Origin: Bugula neritina
Lineage: Eukaryota; Bryozoa; Gymnolaemata; Cheilostomatida; Bugulidae
DNA: 64,000 bases
Direction of reading: 5' to 3'
Assembly: GCA_964035545.1 (NCBI GenBank)
Contig: OZ037765.1
Span: forward strand, 33,985,004-34,049,003
Below, piece by piece: positions 48,301 to 60,670 of the stretch; the stretch's first letter is position 1; each line of letters begins with the position of its first letter. The notes beneath the pieces are model-generated. The model made no database searches, was not told where the DNA came from, and saw nothing but the letters and a program-made list of their open reading frames with translations. The position numbers and the translations under genes are program-made.

Positions 48301-51300
48301 AAACAAAAGAGTTGAACTCATTCAAGAGCCTAGTTGGGTGTATATTACAGAGAGTTGGGTGTATATTACAGAGAGTTAAGTGTATATTACAGAGAGTTGA
48401 GTGTATATTACAGAGAGTTGAGTGTATATTACAGTGAGTTGGGTGTATATTACAGTGAGTTGAGTGTATATTACAGTGAGTTGAGTGTATATTACAGTGA
48501 GTTGAGTGTATATTACAGAGAGTAAGGTGTATATTACAGCGAGTTGAGTGTATATTACAGTGAGTTGAGTGTATATTACAGCGAGTAGGGTGTATATTAC
48601 AGAGAGTTGAGTGTATATTACAGCGAGTAGGGTGTATATTACAGTGAGTTGAGTGTATATTACAGAGAGTTGAGTGTATATTACAGTGAGTAAGGTGTAT
48701 ATTACAGTGAGTTGAGTGTGTATTACAGTGAGTTGGGTGTATATTACAGAGAGTTGAGTGTATATTACAGAGAGTTGAGTGTATATTACAGTGAGTTGAG
48801 TGTATATTACAGAGAGTTGGATGTATATTACAGAGAGTAGGGTGTATATTACAGCGAGTTGAGCGTATATTACAGAGAGTAGGGTGTATATTAGCACACA
48901 AGACAGGAGGACAGGGAGCCACTTGACAGCTGGTGATGAATTGGTAGGGCAAGTGATGGTGTTAGAGGATTACGTAATCCTGAGAAGTGATTAATTACAC
49001 CTCATTGCAGAACTGAGTTGAGTTTAATCCTAGTTGGGTGGTGCGAGAAGAGCCAGTGGCACAGCACTTAGTTCCGGCTTTACTACCCCAAGACTGGGAG
49101 ATTTACTTTCCCTTAGCAACTCTTCTAGCAACTCTTCTAGCAACTCTCTCTAGTGACTACTAGTTACTCTACTGGTTACTCTACTGGTTACTCTACTAGT
49201 TACTCTACTGGTTACTCTACTAGTTACTCTACTGGTTACTCTACTGGTTACTCTACTAGTTACTCTACTGGTTACTCTACTAGTTACTCTACTGGTTACT
49301 CTACTGGTAACTGTATTATATTATGAGAGAGAGGTGAGAAAGGCACAACTTACCTGTATATTATGAGAGAGAGGTGAGAAAGGGGGCACCATGGGGGAAG
49401 GTGAGCTGCCAGAGTGGTGTCTCATCTTACCGTCTAGAGAATGAGGCAGCGATCTACCAGCTCCACTCACCTGTCGGCTTCTATGACCTGCCCTGGCATT
49501 TCTAGACGCCGAGGCACCTTTAAATAGAACTTACAGTACAGGAGTAAGTACAGCATAGAGTACGGGAGTAAGTATAGCATAGAGTACAGGAGTAAGTATA
49601 GCATAGAGTACAGGAGTAAGTACAGCATAGAATACAAGAGTAAGTACAGCATAGAGTACAAGAGTAAGTATAGCATAGAGTACAAAAGTAAGTATAACAT
49701 AGAGTACAGGAGTAGGTATAGCATATAGTACAAGAGTAAGTATAACATAGAGTACAAGAGTAAGTATAGCATAGAGTACAGGAGTAAGTATAACATAGAG
49801 TACAAGAGTAAGTATAGCATAGAGTACAGGAGTAAGTATAACATAGAGTACAAGAGTAAGTATAACATAGAGTACAGGAGTAAGTATAGCATAGAGTACA
49901 GGAGTAAGTATAGTATAGAGTACAAAAGTAAGTATAACATAGAGTACAGGAGTAGGTATAGCATATAGTACAAGAGTAAGTATAACATAGAGTACAAGAG
50001 TAAGTATAGCATAGAGTACAGGAGTAAGTATAACATAGAGTACAAGAGTAAGTATAGCATAGAGTACAGGAGTAAGTATAACATAGAGTACAAGAGTAAG
50101 TATAACATAGAGTACAGGAGTAAGTATAACCTCTGCCGGTAGAGAGCAGCTACACACCTGGATGTTGACCTCGCAGAGCTTGCTGCAGGTGAGAGTTGAC
50201 GACGTCGGACTGAGATGAATACGACGTGCCGAGAGAGTTTGAGATCTGGAGAGGTTGAGGGGGTCTGTGACTGATGTTTATGTTTGCTGACTGCACGGGG
50301 TTACTCGCTGAAGCCGGGATTTCTACAGGAAATGGATATAAATCACCATGACAACAATCAGCATGATAGAGCAGCAGTAAACATACCGTTCAGTTCAACC
50401 TATCAGGAGGTCCGATACATCCAACATCTCACAGGTGTTGACTGCTGCATTATTGTTGTGTTCACATTAACAGTATTTATCTACAGATCATGGAGATTAG
50501 TAATTGACTTCGGATATTGATTCCATCGAGATTAGAATATTTATAGCATGTACAATAATATTCAGTGATAACTAAAATAGAGACGCTTCAAGTGGCTGCC
50601 ATGAAATTGTGTTTGTATTTACTTATAAACTCACACCCAACAATAGAAACTCTGTGTTTTCCTCAAGACTACAGAGAAGATAACACTTGGGGTACCAGTT
50701 CCCTGGCCCTAACGCATTGGACATAAATATTTTACAAGGAGTGTAGTGAGGAGGGGGAGAGAGAAACATGCCTATGTTGCATACTGTACAAACTCGCTGT
50801 ACTGCACACACTCGCTGTACTGTGCACAGCATAGCGAGTGCAACGAATCTCATATCTCACGCGTCCTGACAGAATTGAGTGTCATATATCCTGTCTGTCA
50901 GAAAGCAATGTTCACATGATAAATGACTCGAGGGACTGCCATATCTCAGCCTTCCTTCAACATGTCAGTCTTCGCAGGAAACCCAGTATTTCGTCCTCCC
51001 TGCCCAGAATCCCATGCGCTGACTGGATGACCGGTCAGGAGAGAGGGGGATGATGTAATAGTATTTATTACTCGCCTAGTGAACAGCTGGACAAGAAAAT
51101 TAGGTTTGCAACTTTTTGCTGACAGAAAAAATACCATGCTGTGGTGACTCACCCATGTTGAGTATTGGACTGCGGGAGTCGGGTCTGGAGGGGTTAGTCG
51201 CAGACGTAAAGGAAGCAGACGCGTCAGCGGAGAGACTGCCTATGCTGCTGAGGAGGTCATTTTCTATGTCCCTGATGGCTAACTCATCTTCGGGGGAGGT

Positions 51301-54300
51301 GAGATGCATCGTACTGCTGCTATCACCTGCAGGGAAACGAAGAGGTAAATGAATACATGGAAGATGTAGTACTAATTGTTGGATATTCTCTGGTCTTAGC
51401 AACCTAGATAAGAAAACTCTAAGGTAAGACAATTATTAGTAAAATACACACTAACCCCCTATTCACACTTACCGTATCGTACGCCGTAACAGCAAATATC
51501 AGCCATTTTTACAAATGTCTGAGCTTCCTGTACGGTGTTGCGGTACGGTAGGATCAAGCACTGCTTGATTCAAATAAGTTGCGGCGGACTCTTATTGGAC
51601 AGAAAAACTTTTGCGTTAATTCATCAGATATAATTGTCCAATGAAGTGTCATAGATCGTACCTAATAGCGGACTTTGAAAACTTCAGCCCGGACACATTA
51701 AAAATGGCTGAAATTTGCTGTTACGGCGTACGATACGGTAAGTGTGAATAGAGGGTGAGACAACACACTGAACTAGCAGCTAGCAGGCAACCTATAAGCT
51801 GCAGTGTAACATAGCTGCAGTGTGTAGTGACTGACAGGGGCTAAAGTACACACACAGCCTGCATACAGCTATCAGCTGCAGTGTAGAGTAGAAGAGTAAT
51901 ATCAATATACTACACGTTCTAACACACAATGTATTCCCTTGGGTGTCCCTAGGAGTTGCTGCAGCGTGCAGGGCTACACTACAACACACACACAGTACAA
52001 CACAGCTGCACTACAACACACACACAGTACAACACAGCTGCACTACAATACACACACAGTACAACACAGCTGCACTACAATACACATACAGTACAACACA
52101 GCTGCACTACAACACACACACACAGTACAACACAGCTGCACTACAATACACATACAGTACAACACAGCTGCACTACAATACACACACAGTACAACACAGC
52201 TGCACTACAATACTCACACAGTACAACACAGCTGCACTACGATACACACAGTACAACACAGCTGCACTACAATACACACACAGTACAACACAGCTGCACT
52301 ACAATACACACACAGTACAACACAGCTGCACTACGATACACACACAGTATAACACAGCTGCACTACAATACACACACAGTACAACACAGCTGCACTACAA
52401 TACACACACAGTACAACACAGCTGCACTGCCCCATGCACAAGCCCCGTGCTGCAACCAGTGAGTTACAGGCACAGCGTTGTATGGTTACACTGGCCAAAG
52501 CCAACATTCCTTCATACAGTTGTGCAACAGATGCACTTGGCAAGAGTCCAACAGGCAGGGAGGAGCTCACAGCGTGGCAAGTCTTGCAGGCATGTGTGTG
52601 TACAGTAGCACACCTACCTAGTGTGTGCATACAGTAGCACACCTACCTAGTGTGTGTACAGTAGCACACCTACCTAGTGTGTGTATACAGTAGCGCACCT
52701 ACCTAGTGTGTATACAGTAGCACACCTACCTAGTGTGTGTGTACAGTAGCACACCTACCTAGTGTGTGTATACAGTAGCGCACCTACCTAGTGTGTGTAT
52801 ACAGTAGCACACCTACCTAGTGTGTGTATACAGTAGCGCACCTACCTAGTGTGTGTATACAGTAGCGCACCTACCTAGTGTGTGTATACAGTAGCACACC
52901 TACCTAGTGTGTGTATACAGTAGCACACCTACCTAGTGTGTGTATACAGTAGCACACCTACCTAGTGTGTGTATACAGTAGCGCACCTACCTAGCAAACT
53001 CTCTAGCTCTAGGATGATGCCGTCTGGGTCGTTATTCATATTCAGAAGCTGTTCCAGAGAGCTGTTGGAGTTGAGAGACTGGCTAGAAGGAGGGGGTAGA
53101 GAAGACGGGGTGGGATGGGGCGCGCCCCCTCCCAACACAGAGTTTACAGTCAACATACTGCTGGCTTCTGTTTTTAAACTTTGCTGGAAGTTCATAGGCG
53201 GGTGATTGTTCCTGACGTTAGCCTGAGAGTGTTGCGGCGGCAGTGCGGGGGCCAGCTGATCCGCCCCTAACATGCCGTAGTAGTCCTTGGAGCCGAGGCT
53301 ACTGTAGTTACTCATTAGAGTTGCGTTTCCCTGAGAAGGCGCAGAGCTGGTGGCGTCCATCTGGTTGCCCAGCCGGCTATCATAAACACTGGCATTGAGG
53401 AAGGACTGGGGGTGGTACATGCTGGCAGCACCGCGGCTGCTGCTACTGACAGCACTGCTGACTGGTCTGGGCAGAGCTGCGTACCGACTGATGTCGAGCT
53501 GCTCCGTGCCCAGCATGATCTTGTCGTTGACTACGTCCACCACGTTGGACGGCTGACCCGACTTGCCAGGCGTACGGCGCTGAGAGTCTATTTGAGCTTG
53601 GAGTTTCTGAAGGGGCGTGGCAGTGATGTCCTGAGGGTTAATCTACAGCAAAGAACTCAGACTATACAGTATATATTACTCAGACTATACAGTATATAAT
53701 ACTCAGACTACACAGTATATATTACTCAGACTATACAGTATATATTACTCAAACTATACAGTATATATTACTCAGACTATATAGTATATTATATTACTCA
53801 GACTATACAGTATATACTACTCAGACTATACAGTATATATTACTCAGACTATACAGTATATATTACTCAGACTATACAGTATATATTACTAAGACTATAC
53901 AGTATATATTACTAAGACTATACAGTATATATTACTCAGACTATACAGTATATATTACTCAGACTATACAGTATATATTACTCAGACTATACAGTATATA
54001 TTACTCAAACTATACAGTATATATTACTCAGACTATATAGTATATTATATTACTCAGACTATACAGTATATATTACTAAGACTATACAGTATATATTACT
54101 AAGACTATACAGTATATATTACTCAGACTATACAGTATATATTACTCAGACTATACAGTATATATTACTCAGACTATACAGTATATATTACTCAGACTAT
54201 ATAGTATATATTACTCAGACTATACAGTATATATTACTCAGACTATACAGTATATATTACTCAGACTATACAATAAATATTACTCAAACTATACAGTATA

Positions 54301-54813
54301 TATTACTCAGACTATATAGTATATATTACTCAGACTATATAGTATAATAACAACGCACACCAAACACGGTACTTTGCTTCACTCATTTCCAAATCAATTT
54401 AGTACCAAAAATCTGATAAGATATAATTGAATTTGAATAAGATAAATTATCGCCATTGTTTTAGATTATTTTCAGTTAGAAAATGTACAATGAAGCTAAA
54501 CACAACAGCACTGTGAGCTCCTTTGATAAGCACACTCCCAACAATACACACTATTACAGCTCTGGTTACAAAGTGCACACCTACAGTATCATAACGTATT
54601 AGTGTGATGACTTTACATGCTGCCTCCATACAGAGCAGATTATTTATTCATGGCAGCATCTCAGCCCCATCCGAGGGGTCAGCAATCTCTAATCACTCAG
54701 ACTTGTGTAAATGTTAACAGCTGAGAGTACGTACAGCATCAGCTGTTTTATTACTAGTACTCTAGTACTAGTACTAGTAGTAGTAGTACTAGCAGTAGTA
54801 GTAGTAGTACTAC

Positions 54814-54872
<59 letters not shown>

Positions 54873-54896
54873 CTAGCAGTAGTAGTGGTAGTAGTG

Positions 54897-54944
<48 letters not shown>

Positions 54945-56851
54945 ACAGTAGTAGTAGTAGTAGTAGTAGTAGGAGTAGTAGTAGTACTAGTAGTAGTAGT
55001 AGTACTAGCAGTAGTAGTAGTAATAGTAGTAACAGTAGTAGTAGTAGTAGTAGTAATAGTACTAATAGTTGTAGTAGTACTAGTAGTAGCGGTAGTAGTA
55101 GTAGTACTACTAGTAGTAGTAGTAGTAGTAGCAGTAGTAGTAGTAGAGTACTAGTAGTACTAAACAACTAATCACTAACAGGTTTACTGGTATGTTACTA
55201 AATTGGAGCAACAATAGCAGAGTATATGTGGTAATAGCGGAGTAGTAAAACACAGCAGTGCTGCGGGTTAGTGTAGGCAGTTGATGTAAGAATCAGTATT
55301 TATAACAGAAGTTCATTTCCATGTTTCTACTTGGTAAACAAGTAAATAACAAGGAAATGATCATTAAATGTATTTGACACACTACACAGTACACACTACA
55401 CAGTACACACTACACAGTATACACTACACAGTACACACTACACAGTACACACTACACAGTATACACTACACAGTACACACTACACAGTATACACTACACA
55501 GTACACACTACACAGTACACACTACACAGTATACACTACACAGTACACACTACACAGTACACACTACACAGTATACACTACACAGTATACACTACACACT
55601 ACACAGTATACACTACACAGTACACACTACACAGTACACACTACACAGTATACACTACACAGTACACACTACACAGTATACACTACACAGTATACACTAC
55701 ACAGTATACACTACACACTACACAGTATACACTACACAGTACACACTACACAGTACACACTACACAGTATACACTACACAGTACACACTACACAGTATAC
55801 ACTACACAGTACACACTACACAGTATACACTACACAGTACACAGTACACACTACACAGTATACACTACACAGTATACACTACACAGTACACACTACACAG
55901 TATACACTACACAGTACACAGTACACACTACACAGTATACACTACACAGTATACACTACACAGTATACACTACACAGTACACAGTACACACTACACAGTA
56001 CACACTACACAGTATACACTACACAGTATACACTACACAGTACACACTACACAGTATACACTACACAGTACACACTACACAGTACACACTACACAGTATA
56101 CACTACACAGTACACACTACACAGTATACACTACACAGTACACACTACACAGTACACACTACACAGTACACAGTACACACTACACAGTACACACTACACA
56201 CATAACATACAGTTAGCTACAGTGGGTGGCACTAACAGTGAGAGAGAAGAATAAATACTAAGAACTGCTCCCATGTATCCACAATGCTAAATGAATATGA
56301 TCAACAGATATTACTACATGAAACTATATGTCTGTCTATGTTGAGAAGGTGTAGAATTCTCCTGAATTATATGTATTGTTTCCATTCATAGTGCTACTGT
56401 TACTAGATTCCTGTTATGTTAGACATACTATTACTGGTATTTCATGTTATATAGTATAATATACTATAATATACCATCATATATAATATGTAGTCCCGAA
56501 ATATACTGGATATATGAAAAACTAAGAATATAAAAATACTGAAATATCAACAGTTCACCGGTAACTTCAGTATTCCCACACCACAATGACTTCTAGTTAT
56601 CAACTACCTATGTAGAGGTCTATTCACCAGCTGACAAGTACAGTTAGAAGTGAAAATTGGCCTACCTTTGGCTTGGTGACGGATATATTTTCACCAGATT
56701 TGCTGCTGAGCAGTTTTTCTAGCAGCTGAGTGTTTTGGGAGGCTGCCGTGCTGTCTGCCTCCGCTGTCAACAGCGAGGATGTGGAGGAGATTGTGGTGCT
56801 GCCAATGCTCGCACTTATCTTCCTTTTGGTTCCCCTGCCGCTATCTGGGTT
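44133..56851 (-). CDS. p160/SRC nuclear receptor coactivator (NCOA), C-terminal 850 aa
   Basis: Minus-strand exons 56851-56666, 53642-52991, 51326-51153, 50322-50158, 49517-49354, 48247-48089, 47895-47606, 45974-45676, 44944-44765, 44580-44405, 44240-44133. All junctions are AG/GT with matching phase and sum to 2,553 nt (851 codons with stop). LXXLL nuclear-receptor boxes: LLEKLL (exon 1 shown), LEQLL and LESLL (exon 2). A Gln/Pro/Ser-rich activation region follows, and near the C-terminus SLLQQLLTE, identical to the C-terminal receptor box of human NCOA1. These proteins bridge nuclear receptors to CBP/p300 in the nucleus. The N-terminal bHLH-PAS part is not seen in the window. First exon shown begins in phase 0. 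Confidence 0.82.
45010..45662. repeat. (ACT)n/(TAC)n trinucleotide array in NCOA intron
   Basis: About 650 bp of TAC/ACT triplets broken by TAG and GCT. It gives poly-Ser, poly-Leu and poly-Val ORFs on both strands that are artefacts. It lies directly beside the exon at 45676. Confidence 0.95.
46225..46555. repeat. GGTATCCCTAGGAGTATGAG minisatellite in NCOA intron
   Basis: About 16 copies of a 20-bp unit with variants (GGGGTATGTGAG, GGGACAACCCTAG). Confidence 0.9.
46705..47312. repeat. (AGT)n/(ACT)n array rich in ACTAGT palindromes in NCOA intron
   Basis: Alternating TAGTAG and TACTAC blocks joined at ACTAGT, so the array can fold on itself. A block of about 150 bp is duplicated (46985-47070 against 47210-47280). 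Confidence 0.95.
47511..47605 (-). repeat. 19-bp repeat that multiplies a splice donor (5 copies)
   Basis: On the minus strand, directly after the exon end at 47606, five units begin GTAAGT(A/G)TATCTAC at 19-bp spacing. Each starts with a consensus 5' splice site. Confidence 0.85.
48337..48895. repeat. 21-bp minisatellite (GTGTATATTACAGTGAGTTGA)
   Basis: About 26 copies in the intron before the exon at 48247. The length is a multiple of three, so long repetitive ORFs occur on both strands. Confidence 0.93.
49140..49312. repeat. 11-bp repeat TACTCTACTGG/TACTCTACTAG
   Basis: About 15 copies of an 11-12 bp unit alternating ACTGGTTACTCT and ACTAGTTACTCT in an NCOA intron. Confidence 0.88.
49535..50132. 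repeat. 24-bp minisatellite in NCOA intron
   Basis: About 25 units of a 24-bp repeat (AGTATAGCATAGAGTACAGG plus AGTA). A run of about 240 bp is duplicated whole (49680-49870 against 49920-50110). Confidence 0.93.
51454..51756. mobile_element. MITE with ACCCCCTATTCACACTTACC ends (copy 2)
   Basis: 303 bp, same family as 13709-14014, with inverted ends extending through CGTATCGTACGCCGTAACAG. In the NCOA intron between exons 52991 and 51326. Confidence 0.75.
51975..52428. repeat. 30-bp minisatellite (CAGTACAACACAGCTGCACT core)
   Basis: About 15 units with CACACACA spacer. The core holds CAGCTG. All three plus frames are open through it and none is a gene. Confidence 0.93.
52595..52990 (-). repeat. 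28-bp minisatellite that multiplies the NCOA splice donor (about 14 copies)
   Basis: Each unit carries CACCTACCTAG, which on the minus strand is CTAG|GTAGGTG, the donor of the exon ending at 52991. The array therefore starts at the true splice site and repeats it about every 28-29 bp. Confidence 0.9.
52991..53642 (-). CDS. Largest NCOA exon with two LXXLL motifs
   Basis: Encodes INPQDITATPLQKLQAQIDS, NVVDVVNDKIMLGTEQLDIS, a Ser/Asn/Gln-rich middle and LNSNSSLEQLLNMNNDPDG then IILELESLLG. Ends at CTAG|GTAGGTG, a donor that is copied many times in the adjoining minisatellite. Read-through of the donor meets a stop within the first repeat unit. Confidence 0.82.
53655..54345. repeat. 23-bp minisatellite (ACTCAGACTATACAGTATAT core)
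   Basis: About 30 units in the NCOA intron directly upstream (in transcription) of the exon at 53642, with block duplications. Confidence 0.93.
54752..55158. repeat. (AGT)n trinucleotide array in NCOA intron
   Basis: About 400 bp of TAG/AGT triplets. It is the third such array in this gene. Confidence 0.95.
55375..56205. repeat. 14-bp minisatellite (CACTACACAGTATA)
   Basis: About 58 units alternating CACTACACAGTATA and CACTACACAGTACA, with some 9-bp deletions. In the same NCOA intron as the two previous arrays. Confidence 0.95.
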
Positions 56852-59338
56852 CTGTAATCCAGAGTTAGAACATCACAAGAGAGGAGAGATAGGTAACTGT
56901 TCGCCCAGTACCTTAGATACTAGTACGTATATCAAGTGACGTAAGACCAGTACGCCTGCTGTGTTCAAATCTACTGAGTTAATAGTATTCAGTGCTCAAG
57001 TAACGGTCATGGCGGCCAGAGTTCGACTAAGTACTTCACTGCTACTGCGGCTATGCCTACTTCTACGCTGTATCTGTAGCGCTATGTAAAAAATCACATC
57101 GCGCTAACATCATAAAGGTTATTATGGTTTTATTGATCGACTGTTCCATAACAAGTAATACTGGGTTCAGCGCTTAGTTCACGGTAACTAACCAATTGTT
57201 TAGCGTCTAACAACACTATCATAGTACGACGCCGCTGATTGGCTAATGCGGTTAACTGAAGGCACGTTGACTAACACTGCGTCGGATGAAGGAATTACGG
57301 GATATTCATGAAGATGGTAATGATTTCACCAGCATTATGGTAACTTATATCTAGTGAGTTACCTAAGAAAGATAAATGACCCCAGCAAAAGTTCGATGCC
57401 ATAAGAATAGGCTGTTACTTGACAAGAAATGATCTATTCAAAGTGATCATAGTGAATGAACTAGTGAATGAGAACTAACTGGTGATTGGTCATACACCAT
57501 GGCTTCAGGTGCTGGGGCATCAGCTGTTCAAACCTAGTAGTTTGGTCATTTCATCTTTTTAAAAACAGGCAGTTTCCCCCTATTTTATAAAACTCAATCA
57601 AATTTGATAGATCTTCATTATTTATCCCAAGTTGAATATTTTATAGTTGTAGTCATGTGAACTCTTCAGAAATCAAAGCAGCTAAAATATTAATAACCAA
57701 CTTTCTAACCAATCTGATTTAGACTGTAAAATTATCACTTGTTGAACTAAAATGCGCTGGGTACAAATTTCCACTAATGGAAGTGAGCTACCGTAAGCAC
57801 GAGGTGTAAGCAATGTATTTATATTAACAAATGAAAACAGGGCAGTGTTGTACAGAAGATCTATAAATAGAAGAAGATATTACAAGCAAGTAACCACATA
57901 AAACTGGGAGGTGGTGAAACTAAGCCACATGACTCGTGATACTTTGCCAAGACCAGCATTGAAAGGCTGGTGAATAAAACACTATCTGGGTGATGGATGT
58001 GTGCCATAGGGAGGTGACTGGGGGGGGGGGGCTAACCTAGCTTAGGGTAAGAAACCATCACTTGTGACCTGCAAGGGTGAGTGAGTGGAGGTGCACGGGT
58101 AGATGAGTGGAAGGGCACATGAGTGGAGGGGTGCAGGGGTGGATGAGTAGAGGGGCACAGGGGCGGATAAGTTGACAAGCCAGGCTAGGGGGGGTTCTTC
58201 AACTTAATGGGATTATAAAATGAAAGAGAATACTATTTTTGTAGAGAATTTTTAAATCAGAAAGTTCCATGGTTATTTTCTCAAAGAAAATTTAGAGTGT
58301 TTGTCATCATGTCTACTGAATGTGTGGATGTTACCCACATGAAAAATTATAACTGAAACGTATAAATAGGAGAAAGGGGTGGAATGGAGAGGGGAAGAGG
58401 GAGGTGGAAGAGAAGAGGAGAAAGGGGGAAGAGAGAGGGGTGGAAGAGAAAGAGAAGTGGGTAGAAAAGAGAGAGGGGAGAAAGTGGAACAGAGAAGAGG
58501 AACAGAAAAGGGGATGGAAGTTAGACCACTCATGAACTGCTGACAGTAGAAGCCTGAAGGAATGCTGCCCAACTAACTGGATTTAATAATAACAAGGGCT
58601 GAGCTATTTTTAGCACATTAGTTTAATAAAGGCAGTCAGTGTGCAAGTAACTAAATAAAGATGGTGTATTTTTGTCATTAGCGGGCAGCTGCTGGCATCA
58701 CTTAAACATCGTAGGCATCCAGGTTATTTCGATAAAATCAATTACTGTTAATTAAAAGTTCATACTTTTTTAGTTGCATTCACAAAATATTTAAAAAAAA
58801 TCTCAACTCAATATACCAGAAAAAATGAATTAAAATATATGTGTTAATAGCACTGATATTGACGTGACCGTGGCACATGAAAAATCTGAAAGAAGAGTTG
58901 TCTTCTATTTTTCTATATTAACGTATAGAGCTTGCCGTGAAAATACAGATTTTTAAAAAAAAATATTGTGACCCTCTGGTAACTTTTTGAATTTAGAAAA
59001 TTGGCTCATATATTTCTTTTCATGTGGACAACAGCTCACTTTTTTTTAAATTTATTTTGAAGCTCTTTTCGTAAAAAATAATCAAAAGTAAAAAATCCAA
59101 AATTTTTACAAATTGGTTCGGGGCTTGACGTGAAAGGCGTTTGGACAAAGATGTCAAGGTCACCATTAATAAATATATTATTTCATCACAATACTGCACG
59201 GAAAGTTAATGAAGTGAGCTGAAAATTAGGTTGCTAGCATATTGATATACATTATATTGGTTGTTACAGTATTATTTTTTAAATTTGTTTTGTTATCAGT
59301 TATGTTTAACTTTTTCATAAAGCTGCTGTTAGACTAAG
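56852..59338. other. Non-coding region upstream of the visible NCOA exons
   Basis: No exon recognised, and no bHLH or PAS motif seen. Contains a G tract at 58021-58030, a GGGGTGGATGAGTGGAGG-like short repeat (58080-58165) and a purine-rich GAGAGGGG stretch (58370-58520). Confidence 0.5.
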
Positions 59339-59385
59339 AGTAAGACATAATATTACCATTACTAATGGTAATATTATGTCTTACT
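59339..59385. repeat. Perfect 22-bp inverted repeat with 3-nt loop
   Basis: 59339-59360 (AGTAAGACATAATATTACC plus ATT) is the exact reverse complement of 59364-59385, with loop ACT. It is too short for a normal pre-miRNA. It could be a palindrome left by transposon ends. Confidence 0.85.
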
Positions 59386-60670
59386 AGCCCGCATTAGCAA
59401 CAATGATAATATTAAATTAAAATTATTATTAAATTCACGGTGAAGTGTCACTATGACTATGATACTCTATAACTATGAGTATGAGTATCGTATAAATTAA
59501 TTATAATGAGTATGAGTATCACTATGACATTAACTCAATCAGTGATTGACTATGTCTATTACTATGAATATGACTATGCATAACTCAATGAGAATATCAA
59601 TATGAATATGGCTTCTAATTCTTGTAACTTTTGACTATGACGATGCTGATACTGATAATCACTGCCAGCCCAAGTCTCATACTCATAGTGATACTATTAC
59701 TATTGTCTATTAGTATTAATAATTAGTATTACTCTTAGTACAACTACTAGTATTACTCATAGTTCTGATAATGATGCAGATGATAGTTTTAGAAGTTCTA
59801 CTTCTACTTTTAATTTTATAGTACGCTAGATTGTATATGTTGAACTCTACTCATTTTTTACTACTAATGCTAATACTAATAGTAATAGTAATAATGATTA
59901 TAGTTGTTATAATGATAGTAATACTAATAGTAATAACAACTATTTAAATTTGATAATTCATGTTTTACAACAGCATTATCACTTATCAATTACATTGGTT
60001 CATAATATGCTTATTTTAATTTTGCTTTGTGTGTTTTGTCATGTTGTAAATTTAAGTTTGTATGGTTATTTAATGAACTAGAGAACTAGCCAAATGTTAT
60101 GTAACAGTTGCAATAATTTACTATAAACTCAGTGAAATTTAAAACCTAATTGATATTACTATAACATTGATTGTACAGAGGTAGCTAAAATATACATTAA
60201 ATTACCAATAATTTTAACTCGCCAATACACTATGAGTAGAACAATCAAATGCAATGATAGAAAATTAATTAGTCATAGCAGCCCGTTGCTTGAAGAACAT
60301 CAAGCTACAGGTCTAAAATTATGTAGTTTTGTGATCCATTACATAACAAAATAATTTTTTTCAAACTGGTTTAATACTTTTATTATGAACACGCTTATCA
60401 AAGTAACATGTTTGTGATGTATATTCTATTAAAAAAGCAATCACATCAGGTTTTCAACTTGTATGTTGTACAATGTTTATTATGGTGACAAGTTACTAAA
60501 TCATATGGTTCAGCTTTGTAAAGTAAAGCTGATAAAATAAATACAAGTATGTGATTGTTTTACTACTATATATTAAATTTAAATGAGTTGAATAATATCC
60601 TAGTGCAGTGAATTAGATATTTTTTAGCTTTGGTACACCTGTTTGTTATAGGCTAACATTCCACCAATAG
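59386..60670. other. AT-rich stretch with degenerate ACTAATAGTAAT repeats
   Basis: Simple-repeat tracts at 59440-59600 and 59860-59940, otherwise featureless. No gene seen. Confidence 0.5.

Noticed and set aside
48299-50157. Repetitive ORFs (NIHSTHC, YTQLTVI, LYSMLYLL, YVILTLV units)
   Set aside because: They come from 21-bp and 24-bp minisatellites in introns whose unit length is a multiple of three.
50284-50520. Plus-strand 78-codon ORF
   Set aside because: Overlaps an NCOA exon on the other strand and its intron; no splice or domain support.
51939-52608. Three overlapping plus ORFs (QLHYNTHTVQHSCT units)
   Set aside because: 30-bp minisatellite in an intron, open in all frames by composition.
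55368-56216. 282-codon ORF of HYTVHTTQYTLHSI units
   Set aside because: 14-bp minisatellite in an NCOA intron.
44133-56851. First reading as a CRTC/TORC coactivator
   Set aside because: No CRTC N-terminal CREB-binding motif; LXXLL boxes and the SLLQQLLTE terminus identify p160/NCOA instead.
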